Shown here in pieces: positions 1 to 57,400 of a DNA stretch of 64,000 bases. A program made the translations under genes and the position numbers. The notes beneath the pieces were generated by a model. The model ran no database searches. It worked only from the letters and a program-made list of their open reading frames with translations, and was not told where the DNA came from. Origin of the DNA: Tubiluchus corallicola (taxonomy: Eukaryota > Priapulida > Priapulimorpha > Priapulimorphida > Tubiluchidae). Where the stretch lies: the NCBI GenBank assembly GCA_030141605.1, contig JAQGDQ010000090.1, positions 161,001-225,000 of the forward strand. Direction: 5' to 3'. Within the stretch, counting starts at the first letter, position 1. Each line of letters opens with the position of its first letter.

Positions 1-41917
<41,917 letters not shown>

Positions 41918-42574
41918 CGTCATCACAAAGTTCGACGATGACTGCATTTTATGCAATTTGAATTTGGTTAAATGAAATTTAACGCTAAATTTTTCTAGCC
42001 GGCTAAACTGAAGACAGTAGGCACTGCACGTATGGAAATGAGCCAGTTGCGATCTGGTTGCGATCTGGCAGTGGGATACAGTTTGATATTCTACAACCCG
42101 AAACCTCTCACTAGCATAGTTTACTTAACTTTGACGTTTGCTATGTGGCTGGAAGCTTGCGAGGTTGCAAAGTTCAAGCCGTAGCCATCCTCTTCATCAA
42201 AAATGTGCACTGCCACATACACTGGTCCTTGAACCTTTGGAAATCTACAATTAGGAAACTGCCTGTGCTTGATTTTTTTGCATGATTTACTAACCAGTTT
42301 GTGCTAACTTCTGTCCTTTCTTTTGCACTCGCCGGGTTTTAACAGTATTACTATTACTTAGTAAGCATACAGTCTTTCAATTCCATTTCATATTTTGATT
42401 AGACCTATGTGTCAAAAATCATTCATTCCGTTATCAATATTTTGTATATATTGTAATAGCAGCTGTATGCCAATCGTTGTGCGGCATTTGCATTTTTTGT
42501 GTTCGCATAATTGCTTAATATACAGTTAAACTGATCTGTGAGAGTGTGCTATATAAAATTGATGATATAATAAA
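41918..42574 (+). other. Dscam-A 3' UTR and poly(A) signal
   Basis: AT-rich, no open frame. AATAAA at 42569-42574 is the likely poly(A) signal, giving a 3' UTR of about 670 nt. No other good candidate was seen nearby. Confidence 0.7.
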
Positions 42575-43582
<1,008 letters not shown>

Positions 43583-43939
43583 TATATTTGATGTGAATAG
43601 CCAAGCGGTCAGGTTCTGTGCATAGCAATAAACGGACAGGGTTCAATGGCGGTTTCGTTCTCTGTGCCGATTGTGGTTATTTACCTTATAGATGGAGAAT
43701 GTGTTCACATCCGAATGTGGTTAAAACACCTCTGCCAATTCACTGTCTTCTCTTAGATGACGGAGATTTACGCCAAAGCAATCTACATTGAATTGTCACT
43801 GTTGGTGACTCCCGCTTGCATAATATTAGTATGCAAAAATAGTTAAAACGCGCATAATATTAATTCTAAGCTTTTAAAAAGTCCAAACGAAGCCAACGTA
43901 AAAGACACGTAAATTAAGAGTTCTATGCATGTTTAGGTA
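43583..43939 (+). mobile_element. tRNA-derived SINE, + copy of an inverted pair
   Basis: The head has a Leu/Ser-type A-box (TAGCCAAGCGGTCAGG) and B-box GGGTTCAATGGC (43639-43650). The body includes AGAATGTGTTCACATCCGAA. It is about 95% identical to the reverse complement of 50122-50480. Confidence 0.8.
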
Positions 43940-43943
43940 TATA

Positions 43944-44376
<433 letters not shown>

Positions 44377-45234
44377 TTTTACTAATATTATTATTAGCTA
44401 TTATTATTAAAATTATTGTTGTTGTTATAACCCAGGAAATACAGTGAGACTATAACCGCACTTAAACTGAGAGCTACGAGGAGAGGTGTCATTTCCTTTG
44501 TCGCTTCATTTGCTCTCAGAACATAAATGCCGACAAACTGTTCGTAGTACGTGGCTTGCTAATGCTTCTCGTAGGCTTACTCTGGACATTGCTACTTACA
44601 GAGCTGCTCTTATAAATTCGGTTTTCCCTTTTTATACATGGATTTCTCTAAGAGAAAGGGTTGCCCTGAAAATTACAACCACAACCGATTCAATAAGGAC
44701 ATCAACATGCAGATACCTCCAATTACTGGCTATATGAACTGTATTTCTATAGCCATGTAAATTCATGTCCAACTTTTTACTGTAATAGCTTATCTTGCGT
44801 AGCTATTAGTCTTGTTTGGAACAATTTGTATAAAAAATTGCACTATTGTGCTTCTGTTGAAACCAAAATTTTTTCTCTCGAAACCAAGTGCTTTCGATGT
44901 GAGAACCGGAATTTTAAGGTAAGATATACGTAGATTAAAATCGGGTTTAGAAGCGTATTGTAATTGCTCTCTTCTATACCGTTTTGCCTGCCAAAATATT
45001 AAAGTTCCGCCTGGTAGTCGTCACAGTTCCGAATCCCCTTGCGCGTCTCCTATACATTATCTGTTCTACACGCATGGCTTCTTAGTAATCGAGCTTAATT
45101 TCCACTTGCATGCTTTGTATGAAAAGTGATTACAGCGCTCTCTAGAAGTAACTCTTGCGTAAAATTGGAAAGAAACTTAGATATAATGTTTGCGAAGACT
45201 ATTCTTTTCTAAGTCGCCGTTATTTTCGCTACAG
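44377..45234. other. Intergenic, upstream of Dscam-B; nothing recognised
   Basis: It probably includes the Dscam-B promoter, but no TATA box or other element stands out. An 83-codon frame at 44486-44737 has no recognisable domain. Confidence 0.4.
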
Positions 45235-45396
45235 GTGCATCAGCTTTAGATATGTATGAAACAGAAACAAATTCAATGTTTGCAACTTCAGACAACCTGC
45301 TCTGAGAACTGCTTGTAAAAGTTAAATAAACAAAACAGAAAGAAAAATAAAAGAAAGGAAAAACCTTCCGTTCTACTTGTTCAAATCGGAAAAATT

Positions 45397-45451
45397 ATGG
45401 ACTTATCGATAGTTGTTGTTCTTCTATTTAATTTTGCTGTTTGTATAAAAG
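45397..45451 (+). CDS. Dscam-B signal-peptide exon (copy A)
   Basis: ATG at 45397 opens a short exon coding MDLSIVVVLLFNFAVCIK, a hydrophobic signal sequence with VVVVLLF core and small residues near the end. It is followed by G|GTAAGA. The best ATG start of the three copies in this tandem duplication. Confidence 0.72.
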
Positions 45452-48400
45452 GTAAGATATATTTATTATGCTCTAAACACATTTGGACATTCAATTTATA
45501 AGAATTATTACGTTAGTTATCGTAAAATAAGAGTAAAATAAGAATATAATTTTTAGTTGGTCACTTTAAAAATAGTTACATACGACTATTGTTTCTATAA
45601 ACAGAAAAAAACGAATATAGTTATAATGATTACCTACACAAATATTCGAATTGTAAAAGCACTAATAGTTAAAAACAGACAAAAACTAATGTAATGATAA
45701 AGCTAAAATAATGATAAAAAATTTGTTCATTAAGTTCACTTTTAATCAAATACATTGCTATATAATGAAGTATTCAACTGACTGAGAGTAGCTTTGAATA
45801 CTAATGTTTCATCCAATTTGTTATGTAGAATGCCTCCTTAGTATTCTAAGTCAGATGTTTTGTAATTTGTTCTAGGTTTTGGGATTTTTAACTGACAACT
45901 AACTGTTAATCTAGTGTCATAATTTTACTGTTTTCTGCTGCTTGAATTTATGTCTCATTTTATTGGAAATGTTATATTTCATGATAGATTTATGTACAAA
46001 AACGGTTTTCCGCACGTTGTGAGGTTATTGATTGGTAATTAATTGGTTATTAATATCGTACAAACTCGTGCTTATTGAAGTTTGCAAGTTGTAGCTTTCA
46101 AATTTAATGTAGCTGCACGGTGTCTGAGATCCTCGATTGCACTCAGCGTAGTTTCCTGTGAACATAAACGCAATGTAGGTTTATTATATCAGGGGAGGGT
46201 TGTAAGATGTGATCATTTTCGAAAAGAAGCATATTACATTGTATTATCCTTGTACATCAAAACTGTTCTTTTGGCACAAAATAATGATGCTTGTTTCACA
46301 CTCTCTCACGTAATTCCTGTATGCTGGGAAATGCATTGGATATGTACGTTCGTCTTGTTCAATTCGGAAAAATTGTGGAATTACCGGGAGTTGTTCTTTT
46401 ATTAAATGTTGCTGTTTGTGCAAAAGGCAAGATATATTTACTATGCTCTCAACACATTTGGGTATTTTATTTATAATAATTATTACGTTAATTATCGTAA
46501 TTTCGTGCAAATTCGTTCTTACTGAAGTTTGCAAGTTGTGGCTTTCAAATTTAGTGCAACTACACCGCGTCAGAGATCCTCGATTGCACTCGACAGCATG
46601 GTTTCCTAAAAACATAAACGCAATGTTAAGTTTATTACATCAGAGGAGGGTTGTAAGATGTGAAAATTTTTGAAAAGAAAGATATTACAATGTATTATTC
46701 TTGTACGTCAGATTTTCGTTACATGTGCATCAGCATTAGATATGTATGAATCAGAAGTAAAATCACTGTTGTTAAAACCTTGCTAATGATTTCAGACAAC
46801 CTGTTTGAATGAGTTCAGACAAACTTTGTTCTGAAAGCTGCTTGTAAAAGTTAAATAAACAAAAAAGAAAAAAAAAGAAAAGAAGGGAAACCTTCCGTTT
46901 CACTTGTTCAAAAAGGAAAAATTATAGACGGTATTTGGGAGTAATATCGGAGAAAATAATAATTATTGTTTCAAATTCACTGATTTGAAATCTGCTTGAA
47001 AAATACGTTGGATAATTATGTCGTAAATACAGCACATTTGTAATTAGTTTTGTATGTATTATAATCAAGTCTTTGTGAAATCAGTGATCTCTACGCGAAT
47101 TTTTTGGCTTTTATTACACACAAAAGGAAATGGCAGACATTTTAAAACACCAATAATGAAAATTTAGTTTTTCTGTGAAAAAATGAAAAGGACAAAGGCA
47201 CGGTCCTTAGATTATTACTTTAACCTACTTGACAGATAAGTTGGTTGGGTCTGATTTGGGGGTCACTTCTCTGAGTAAATTTACATTCAACACAGCTGCT
47301 TGCTTATAAATCCAGTTTTTTATGGGTGGAATTCTTTCGCGACTTGTATAAAAATTGCTTATAAGTGTCTCATACTATAACATAAGCATCTTTTTGTTAT
47401 TTCATTCCAATTAAAGACAGCCAGATCTAGGGCACGATTTTTGGCTTTTTACAATTACCAACACATAAGAAATTAGTTCGCGAAGCGAATGAGAATTAGG
47501 AATAGGCTAGGGTTTTGTTAGAGTTAGGGTTAGGGTTTTTCCCTTTAAGATTTCGTTCAATTTTTTTTTATTCAACCTTTTAAAAAATCACAAATGCAGC
47601 GTGAAAATCCTGTAAAATAAAAGGGCAAAAGTTTACAATTCTCTGCTGATAAGAAATTAGTTCGTTAAACGGTTTACGGTTAGGGTTAGGGCTTGGTTAG
47701 AGTTTGGGTTAAGGTGTTGGGGTTGGTGTTAAGATATTTAAATTGTGTGGGGAATTGTAAACTCCTTCCAATAAAAGTTTTGGGAATTATTTTTCTTCGA
47801 AATAAGTTTACTTTGTAGACTTTGTTATCGTTATGCAATTTCTACCTGATTTCACTGAAACCGAAGTTACACATGACGGTATCGACCGCGCAGGCCTCAA
47901 AGCCCAAATTCTCGGCGGCTTTGATAATTTAGACAGTGATAGCTGAATAAAAACGTCTAATGCATTGAGAAATTAACTTTGAAACTGGCAATACATTTGC
48001 TGTTACACTTACACGTGAATACGACAAAATTACTAATGACGGAAGAAGGAATTATACTGTTTGGATTGAATCAATTCCGTTCCCATGGGCACGAGTTATG
48101 GGCATATTCTGCATGCACGTAATAACATTTTCCTGTACATTATGGTAATCAGTCCGAAAAGCAAAACAGGTTACATTCATCTAGATCTGTAACTGATATC
48201 TTTATTGACAACGACTTGTCTAGGAACAATAATATTTGCTACAACAAGATATGCCTCTGGCTGGCTGTCAGTGTATTTGGCCTATAGATGTAACTGACCT
48301 AGAGTCTTCCAGGGAGATCTGCGGCTCTTGAAAAGAGATATCTACGCATATATGCCTATTCATTTCAGGGATTTTTCGACAGCATGCGAATTACATCAAT

Positions 48401-51400
48401 TATAATTTATAATCTTTATAATTTATATCTTTTGTTTGCAACTTTTCTTCTGTGTGTAAATCCGAAAACATATTTATCAGCCCATTACGATTGTTAAAAA
48501 GGACAAAAATTGTTAACAAACACTATGTAGAATTTTCTCGCATCACTAATTATAAGCTTAGTTCATGAAACACATGTTTTTGTATTGCCTTCACTAATAA
48601 TTGACAATTGCGAGAGTGTAGAGAGTTAAAATCGTGTTTCTAATAAATAACGTTTATCCGTCAATTATTTTTCTCTTATTACGGTTAATAAAGACTATAC
48701 AGTTATGTATGAAGATGCAGATCCCCCCAAAACAGTTTGTAAAATATGTAGCCTATGGCGTTATGGTACGGGTAACTGCTGAGTTGTCACTGTGTTTGCT
48801 TACGCAACGAAGTTAAGCAAGAACTGGTTTGGTTTGTAAAGAGATGGATAACTCTGATATTAGCCAGGTGCTGGTCTCATTAAGATGATCAGCACAATAA
48901 GCAACTCTTGTAGCTGAGTGATGGATAAACTTGTAGATTCCAATTTGCAATTTAAAACGAGTCCAGGTGAAAAAGTCACAAGTCACAGGAAAAGTCACAG
49001 GAGGAAGTCACAGGAAAAAAAGAAATAACCCTAACCATAATCGTAACCGTAACCCTAATCCCTAATCCTAACCATAATCGTAACCGTAACCCTAATCCCT
49101 AATCCTGACACTAAGATATTGAACGAAACGTTAATTTTTCTCAGAATTGTAATGCCATCTATATGTGCAGTCAAAATGTAAATGCACATGTTGCAAGTCA
49201 ATAACTGATTTAAACTATTTTCTGTTTTACTACTTTAACTGTTTATGGTACTTCAATAAATTGTCAGTGACTTGAATATTTTTATTTGATTACACGATTT
49301 TATTTCCAGGCCCAAACTATGACTTTTTGCCGGCCACCATAAATTCATTGCGATTTTTTTCTGTGACTTTTTCCTAGCCAAGCTTATGACTTTTTTCCAG
49401 TGATTTTTTTCTGTGATTTTATTACCGTCCACCTTAAAAACAACGGGCGAGACAAGTTTAATTGTGCGCGCTGCCTTAAAAATGGCAATTGGGAGCCGTA
49501 GGTACTGAAGGAAATCGCAGATTTTTGCTAGTAATAAAAATAGAAATTAATTAACACTTTAGTTATTGTAATTTTACATTCCGATTCTACTGGTTAGACC
49601 AGCAATATCTGGTTAAACCTTTGAAACCTACTTGAGAGCTAATTGTCAAGGGTAATCATTTCAATTATTTGCGTACACAACCTCATTATGTGTCTTCTTC
49701 CAACCTGAGAAATAGTCAGAAGCAGTGTGGCAGGTGAAACCGGCCAGTCACCCGCACATTTATTAACCATGCTCGGTGCTGCTTAACTTCGGTTGTGAGT
49801 GAGCTCTGATCTGTCACTCTCTATTTAATGGTGAAAAAGTATAATCAGAACGTAGAGATAATTTCTTTTAATTCATAAATTTAAGTAACAAGCGTCTAGG
49901 ACCCCAGTATCGCTTCTGTTTTTCTCATTTTCCCCAAACTCTGTTGACTATATTCATTTATGCATGACTGTAAACTCGGCTGCGCATTTGGAAAACGTTC
50001 TTGGTTTTTAGAGAATGTTTGCTTAAGGAAAACGGGTTAGTATTATTGCATTACACAGCGTGAGAGAGTTGGAGTTTGATCGGAGCTTTTTATTCAAGCA
50101 TTGATCATGTTTGATCATGTTTACCTAAACATGCATAGAACTCTTAATTTACATGTCTTTTACGTTGGCTTCGTTTGGACTTTTTAAAGGCTTAGAATCA
50201 ATATTATGCGCGTTTGAACTATTTTTACGTACTAATATTATGCAAGCGGGAGTCAAAAACAGTGACAATTCAATGTAGATTGCTTTGGCGTAAATCTTCG
50301 TCATCTAAGAGAAGACAGTGAATTGGCAGAGGTGTTTTAACCACATTCGGATGTGAACACATTCTCCATCTATAAGGTAAATAACCACAATCGGCACAGA
50401 GAACGAAACCGCCATTGAACCCTGTCCGTTTATTGCTATACACAGCACGTGACCGTTTGGCTATTTCACATCAAATATACATATATATGAATATACATAT
50501 ATATATATTAATCACACCAATCGACTGCCTGCCATCAAACATCATTGCCTTCGTGCCGACAGTTGTTCGTGTATTATATATGTGTGTGTGTGTGCGTGTG
50601 TGCGTGTGGACATATATAATACACGAACAACTGTCGGCACGAAGGCAATGATGTTTGATGGCAGGCAGTCGATTGGTGTGATTAATCTATTCTATTCGAC
50701 TCTTTGGATATATTAAAAACGCCCAATCTTTAAACCAAGTTTCATTAACGCAAGAATCAGTTAAAAGCTGAAGTGGCAAGTAATATTGTTCTGCTCTAGT
50801 AAAAACAGGGTTTTCATAATTGAAAACTAATTGTGCGTTACCTGAATGTCAGAAGTCATTTGAAGGTCAAAACTGGCAAATGAGAAATGCGGGAACAGTC
50901 ACCGCATTGAGATTTCTTTGTTGTCACAAAAACGTATTTTTGAGCGTTTTGGAAAAAATCTGTATTTTCTGCTGAATGGAGTGCCCACCTGATACCTACA
51001 ATAAAGATATGCACCACCCACCGGACGTAATAGAACGCTTTTTTGCCGATTTTGTGACTGAAAGAATATTTTATGCTTAATTAACCGCCTATAGGAAGCC
51101 ATGTAATTACACCGCTACGGATTGTGCACATACAGGTCTCAATGTAAAATATGCTGACATGTTTTCAATATTTTATTTACATCGTTGAGTATATTGCTGA
51201 TTTGGGATATTAGTTAAGGCTGGCTGAAAAAATACAAACCAGGTTTTTTTTATAACACTCTTATTGTAGGAAATGGATATTGGTGTATATGAGTAAGTAC
51301 TTGAGCGGACTTTGGAAAGCTCTGAGGGGATTAATGAGCCAGTTTCTAGGAATCAACAAGGTGTTCAGTAAGCGCAGACGATTATTTCGACAACAACTTA

Positions 51401-54400
51401 AAAGTTGCACCTTATATTTTTGTTGTAGTTGTGACCTTTGCCTGAATCTCATGTATAAGATACAATTTTTTAAACTTTCATTAAGAACCTATTTCCAGTT
51501 ATTGTATTCTGACAATTTATATTTCACGCTTTTTATTTTGTAACTATATTTTGTGCTTGGTTGTAGTGTGAAAAATGTATTAATTATTTGTTTTGGCTAG
51601 ATTTCCAGCATAAATAGTGACAATTACTTTCGAAACGATCGTTTGCGGTTAATAAACACCATACTGAAAGAACTGTCCTTATAAAAGGATCTGTCGTTGT
51701 GTGCAGATATCAACAAATCTGAACGTGGATAAAATACGTCTGTAGTGTCATCTTTGGGTATTATTATTGGTAATCTTAGGTTCTGATCCTGCCACAACCA
51801 TCTGCCTTAAATAGCACCTGGCATTGGACACTGGATGTAAGGCTTTCGGTGCACTGAACTAAATAAAAATTATTCGATATTTGGTCCATAACCGCTATTA
51901 CTTTGCCAGTGTCGCATGCATGACTGGCTTCGTCCTTTGCAAGCTTCTTAAATCGCAAACACAATAAAGAATCCCCGGGCGATGGATTCCGTGGCTTCCC
52001 TTCACTCAGCCGAAACGCTTAACTAAATTTCGACAGTAAATTGCAGCGATCACAGCCGATGCTATATAGGCATGATCCGATTTGACGAGTGCGTTTAACT
52101 CATTTATACGGATACACAATGGCTAGTAGGATAGCATCATCGGCGTACATAAGCGGGTTATTCCAAATGATGAAGTTGGAGAATAAATCGCGCGTATACA
52201 GCCAGCACTCTAATGCGAGCGGAAAATAGGGACTGATTTATACGCATGCGCCGTCCAATCATGCCGGCCATTTAACTTAGCTCTGCCCTATAAACATAAC
52301 TCCAATTGTATAAAAATGAACCTTAAAAGCAGAGAAAAGTGTAAGAATACAAATTTATTAAATGCAGTAAAACACATTGAAGCAGTAGAATTATTAGATA
52401 TGTTTCAACACCTAATTGCTGTCACCATCAGTGGTATGAGCCGACTACATCAACAAAGCTGTAATAAGGGGTTGCATCTTGTACTCTTTCAACCATTCCG
52501 TTGCTCCGCTAGAACGTGCTGCTTGTATACATAATTTTGTGTTACTTTTAATTTACCATATATTGATGTTCTGAACCACTGATGAGTAAATTGACATTCT
52601 CCGTAAGAACAAGAGTTCTGATTTGCATGAACATACTAATTTATAATATTGTAAATATATGATGATTTATTTCTAACATTTATAAATAATGGATAACACG
52701 TTATTTGCAAATATTACTTATTAAAATGAATGCTATTAATTAATTTAATATTACTTAATTTTTGCGTATGTATTTATAAATATTACTTGTATATGTTTTT
52801 TATAGTAATGTTATTCATTAAGGTAGGTTCAAAGTTATGATCTGAAGCAATAATAATAATGAAATTATTAACATTTGTAAATCAAGAGAAAAAGCATAAA
52901 ACCGTAGTACCGTAGCGCCAGAAGCAATTTGCCCAGAAGTACAGTTTTCTCTAGACTCAGGTTGTTGCACATAAAGGTAGATTTGGGCCAAGTGTTTGTG
53001 GTTGTTAAACAGAAAAAAGACCTAAGCAAGAAACTCTTGGTGGTGTATTGTCAGAAGAGGACAAGAAACTATTTTAATAGGAACTTATCCAACAAACACG
53101 GTGCAGCACAACAAGCAGCTACGGGAGACATTGTACAGATTTGATAACTTGCAAATCAATGTACACAACATTGATGGCCACATCTATTGACCAATGGTAA
53201 AAGCAAAATCCTGTAAATAATTTCTGTGAAGGAATGCCCGTCTGTCCTTTGACGGAAGGGTTGACTGGCCTTGATGACACGGTTATCCGATTTGCAGAGT
53301 GGATTCTTCGGCTTCGTTTTTGTTTTACTGCAGCGTAGCTGCTGCAGGTTGGTTTGCTGTTAGTGGGTAGAACTGTCAATTCGTATGAAGAAGTCACTCA
53401 GTCATGATGACCTACGTGTGAAAAAGCTTGCTTAAATTCAGAAAAAGACAGTTCCGTGCTTCGATGATTGATCAAAGCATTGAAAATGTTTGCCTGCATT
53501 TTTGAATATCTCTTTTAAGAAAACAGTCAGAAAACAAAATGGAGTTTATAACGAAAATTTTGCAAAAACATAAATAATCAAATAGTTAATCTTTGAATCA
53601 CGAAAAGGCCGAATCCTCATAAGTTGCCTAAAGTCAGTTAGTGTGAACCATCCTTAGGGTTGGTTACAACAGGATTTCAAAATTACCATAATCACGTCAT
53701 TTGTGTGACTTGTTTTATGATAAGCTAGTAATAAATTAGCTGATATGTAGTAATAAAGTCACAAAGTCACAACCTGTTATTTCACTAAAAGACAGAATTT
53801 TCGAAGAATTTTCATTTGCAGCTGAAAACTCGCTTTGAGCATTTATATAGTTTGCTTAGAGTAGCTTTATGTAAAATTTAAACTGTACCGCTAAGCACTA
53901 GAAAAACGACATCATTTTTAACGATTGGACGTCTGAAAAAAGTTAAGATGTTATAAGTTACTGATGTATGCAGAGATCATGAGATCATGAGTCTCTGACT
54001 TTAGTAGCCTGAATCTCTTGCTCCTTGGCAGGAATTATTTAATTGCCAAGACGTTTCTTTTCTGCTAATCCAATTCTTTCAATGAATAAGAACGTTAAGT
54101 ACTAGCTAATACAACTTTATTTTGTGATTTCCTTTCTAAAACTTTGGTGATCTCTTTCCTTTTCTAATAGTAGAACGCCCCCACAGTGAGTCACCTAGTA
54201 AATCAGCGCTTATATTAGCGAGTTACTAATAAACCGAAGCAATAGGAAACTCGGATCTGCATAAATAAAGACAGATGTTTTGCTTCGATGACACTGTATT
54301 AGCTCTTATGACATGCGGATCGTCTTTAGTAAGATTTATGGCTGGAATTATTGGCGTGACTGGCCGTACGATAATGCAGTCCTGCATTGTCACAATGAAG

Positions 54401-57400
54401 CCATTTGTAGGCAACGCCAAGCTAAAGGAGAAGCCATACATCTGATAGCTGCATTCAGAGTTCAGGTACCTTAACAATAAGTAAGTTATTAGGGTTCGCG
54501 TGGTATTGGCCATTGTGCTAATGTGTGCACTGATTGGTTGTTTGGTAATAGGAAGTGAAGATTTATAATCAGAGTAATGCGTAGGTGGCTGTGTCATTAT
54601 TATCGTTTAGATGCGCTACACGTCGTTGTATCAATAAAATTATACTTATGAAAGTTTGTAACTGTATAAGATTTGAGTACAAATAAGGTCACTGCACTTC
54701 GTAGCAGAGATATGCAACTGCAAAGAATACTGCTATGGACTGCTATGCTAAGTGCTCTTGGCTTGCTGGTGAGCTCGGTTACTTGTACAATCTTGTATAA
54801 TGCACATTTTGATCTACATTATCCGAGTCTCCGCTGTCCGTATTACAATACATATCAGTCAGAAATGTATTTAGTTATTAATTTTTGATTACGTTTGATA
54901 TCTCTTATTTTTACAATGTGGCATTTTGTAAGCCGGGATTTTGCACACAATGACAGGATCCAGATTGTAGCTAGTTGTGAGGAACCGGAATCCTACTTAT
55001 TATCTAAGATAATCTTCTAAGCTGTATAACCAATAGTGTGCGTTAAAGAATTGGGTAGTGGTTATTGTAGGATACAAAGAACCACACTCAACCAAAATTT
55101 ACAATTAAATTGCTGAATTAGGTTGAAATCTCTCTTAACAGAGTGCAAACAAAAAATCCCAGCAGCATCCATTTTTCGAACGGTTTTAATGAAATTCAAT
55201 GCACAATAGTGTTGTGCGCCTACGCTTGCTTAAGCAAGTGAGTGATACAAACCCTTTGTAACTCGCTCTGAACAAACAGTGCTGTACTCTCTAAAGCTAA
55301 CCAAAACACGGGGAAGCAAGCAAGAAGATCTATACGAAAAATTATTTTATAGCGGCCGCGACCATGCAAATAGCTGGTTTGTGCAAACATTAGCTGTGTG
55401 CCTCAGTGGACTTTATTATCAAACTAAACACACTCGCTTAGAAAACTAATACACCAGACACGCATCAGTGAACAGAAGCCCTATCCCACAATTCAGTGCA
55501 AACAATTGATTGCAGGCAATAATTGCAAGCGTGTTAAATTAATGAATTATTTTTCCACTAGTGCCTGTTTCTTTAAAACATTTTTCAGGTCAACGAATAA
55601 TAATGGATATTAATTTTAGGAGAAATTTCCCGGAGGAGCCGTTTTCCGGTTCCTGGCGCTTATTAGAGCGTCAAATGGGATGTTCAATAAAATAACGTTT
55701 AGTGGGTTAACACGATAGTAAATGCTAAAAGAGCCTCATGAATTCGTAAGGCAGTTGAGCTTTGTTTTGTATGTAAGCAAAAACCTGGGGTTTTATAGGA
55801 TTAACAGCCATCTTTTTCGCCGTTTTTGCATAAGACGATTGAATTTATTCGGACGGACTTGGGCATGAGAGCAGAGTAAGTTTATTTGCATGCATTAAAT
55901 GTTTTGTTTGTGGGTTATTTTTGTAGGAAAACCATCCAAAAAATGCAGGTTATTCAATAAAATAAATTTAAAACAGGAGAAACGCCTTCTAGTTAAAAGA
56001 GGTAACACCGCTACTGTTGAAAATAGCAAGGAAAAAGGACTTTTTATTTTGGCATAGTAATCATGTTTCATTTCGGGTCAATAGACTAGACCCGTCATCA
56101 ACTAAAACAAATTAAACGAAGCTATAAAGCCTCTCAAATGGAAATTAATTAATTTTTTACGTAAATAATGCGATTTTTATTTCAGCTTATTTACTTGAAA
56201 ATTTAATTGCATTTCCAAATTTCGGCTGCTTTTTAACCTTGACTTGCGTCAGTCTGATGATGGATCTAGCCTATTGACCTAAAACGTGCCTTGAATACTA
56301 TGCCAGAATAAAAAGTACCATGCTATTTTCAACGTTAGTTATCGTGTTACTTACGTTAATCCAGCCAAAGTCTATGCCATTGTTCCTCCGACAAAATATC
56401 CAAACAAAACTCCAGCATACTATAGTAGTATATACTTAACTCCAGTCTTTCAAGATTTTGAGTTGAACTATTTCAACTAGGTCATCGAATAAACTTCCAA
56501 ATAAACTTCCATAAAAATTATTTATTACAGTTCGGCTATTGACAGCCAAAATCAATGTCTGGTTTTTCTGTGCATGAGGCTTTGCTTAGAGTAAGTTTTG
56601 CAATCAAAATATCTGTTGTGATTTGCTTGCTACATAGTTAGGCAAAACCTACACAAAACCTGCTAATAAAAACCACACAGAATAGTTTATAGTGGGCTGA
56701 AAAATATAGGCCATTAAACACAGTGTCTCTATTTATGTGGAACCATTTAAGTCCTTTAAACGACAAATTCAACGAGAGGTTTAACTCTGTAAATTTAAGT
56801 CTAACTTGTGCTGTTTTGATGCGTAATGAACGGCTAAGTGGTTTCAACATGTGCTTTGGGACCAAAGTTAATCAACGACGAGGTTAGGCAGTGAATTGTT
56901 CATGACTACTTGTGTTCAATGCTCAATGCTCAGTCCTGCCCTATATTGATTTCGGCTCTCTATCTTGTTGAAGAAAGATACAAGTTGTATACTATGCGAA
57001 CATGCCTCAGCTGGTTCAGTGGCTCATTTTAGAATATTAGTCTTGACGAACGAGACAGGTTCCCGTCTCGCCACAACCATATACCTTAACGATAGCCTTG
57101 GTGCTGAATGTTTTATGCAGTGTAATGAAGTAGTGAGTCCATTTAAAAACCTTCCCACAATGGGTCTCGTCGAACCAATGAAGATGAATAGAATATTTAC
57201 CACAGAGACTTTAACGTATCTGAGCTCTTTCTAACAATAATTGAGAACGTGCTTTATTAACTCCATTACGATAGACAAATGCGTCGTAAATTACGTTTTA
57301 GCGCGAATCCTTACGAACTGTCGGAAAAGATTACTGCTGCTGCCTGTTTAACAACCGTTAAACTTTTGCTATAATAGACTCTAGGCAAAGTACCTTATCA

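Larger units (their letters stand above)
45235..46935 (+). repeat. Tandem duplications around the Dscam-B first coding exon (three copies)
   Basis: Copies of the upstream block CTGCTTGTAAAAGTTAAATA (about 45309 and 46839), of the signal exon (45397, 46375 and a start-only remnant at 46924), of its intron 5' end (45453, 46428) and of GTTTGCAAGTTGTAGCTTTC (about 46080 and 46528). Units are about 0.5-1 kb and moderately diverged. Confidence 0.8.

Noticed and set aside
44486-44737. 83-codon frame upstream of Dscam-B
   Set aside because: No recognisable domain, no splice sites linking it to Dscam-B.
49743-49810. Functional 5S rRNA gene
   Set aside because: Conserved boxes are mutated and the flanks do not match 5S; it looks like a SINE derived from 5S.
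54226-54597. 123-codon minus-strand frame
   Set aside because: No domain or family resemblance, no splice context; length is within chance for this sequence.
54712-54768. Hydrophobic start (MQLQRILLWTAMLSALGLL) followed by GTGAGC as an alternative Dscam-B signal exon
   Set aside because: The donor is phase 0, while the Ig1 exon at 63574 needs phase 1.
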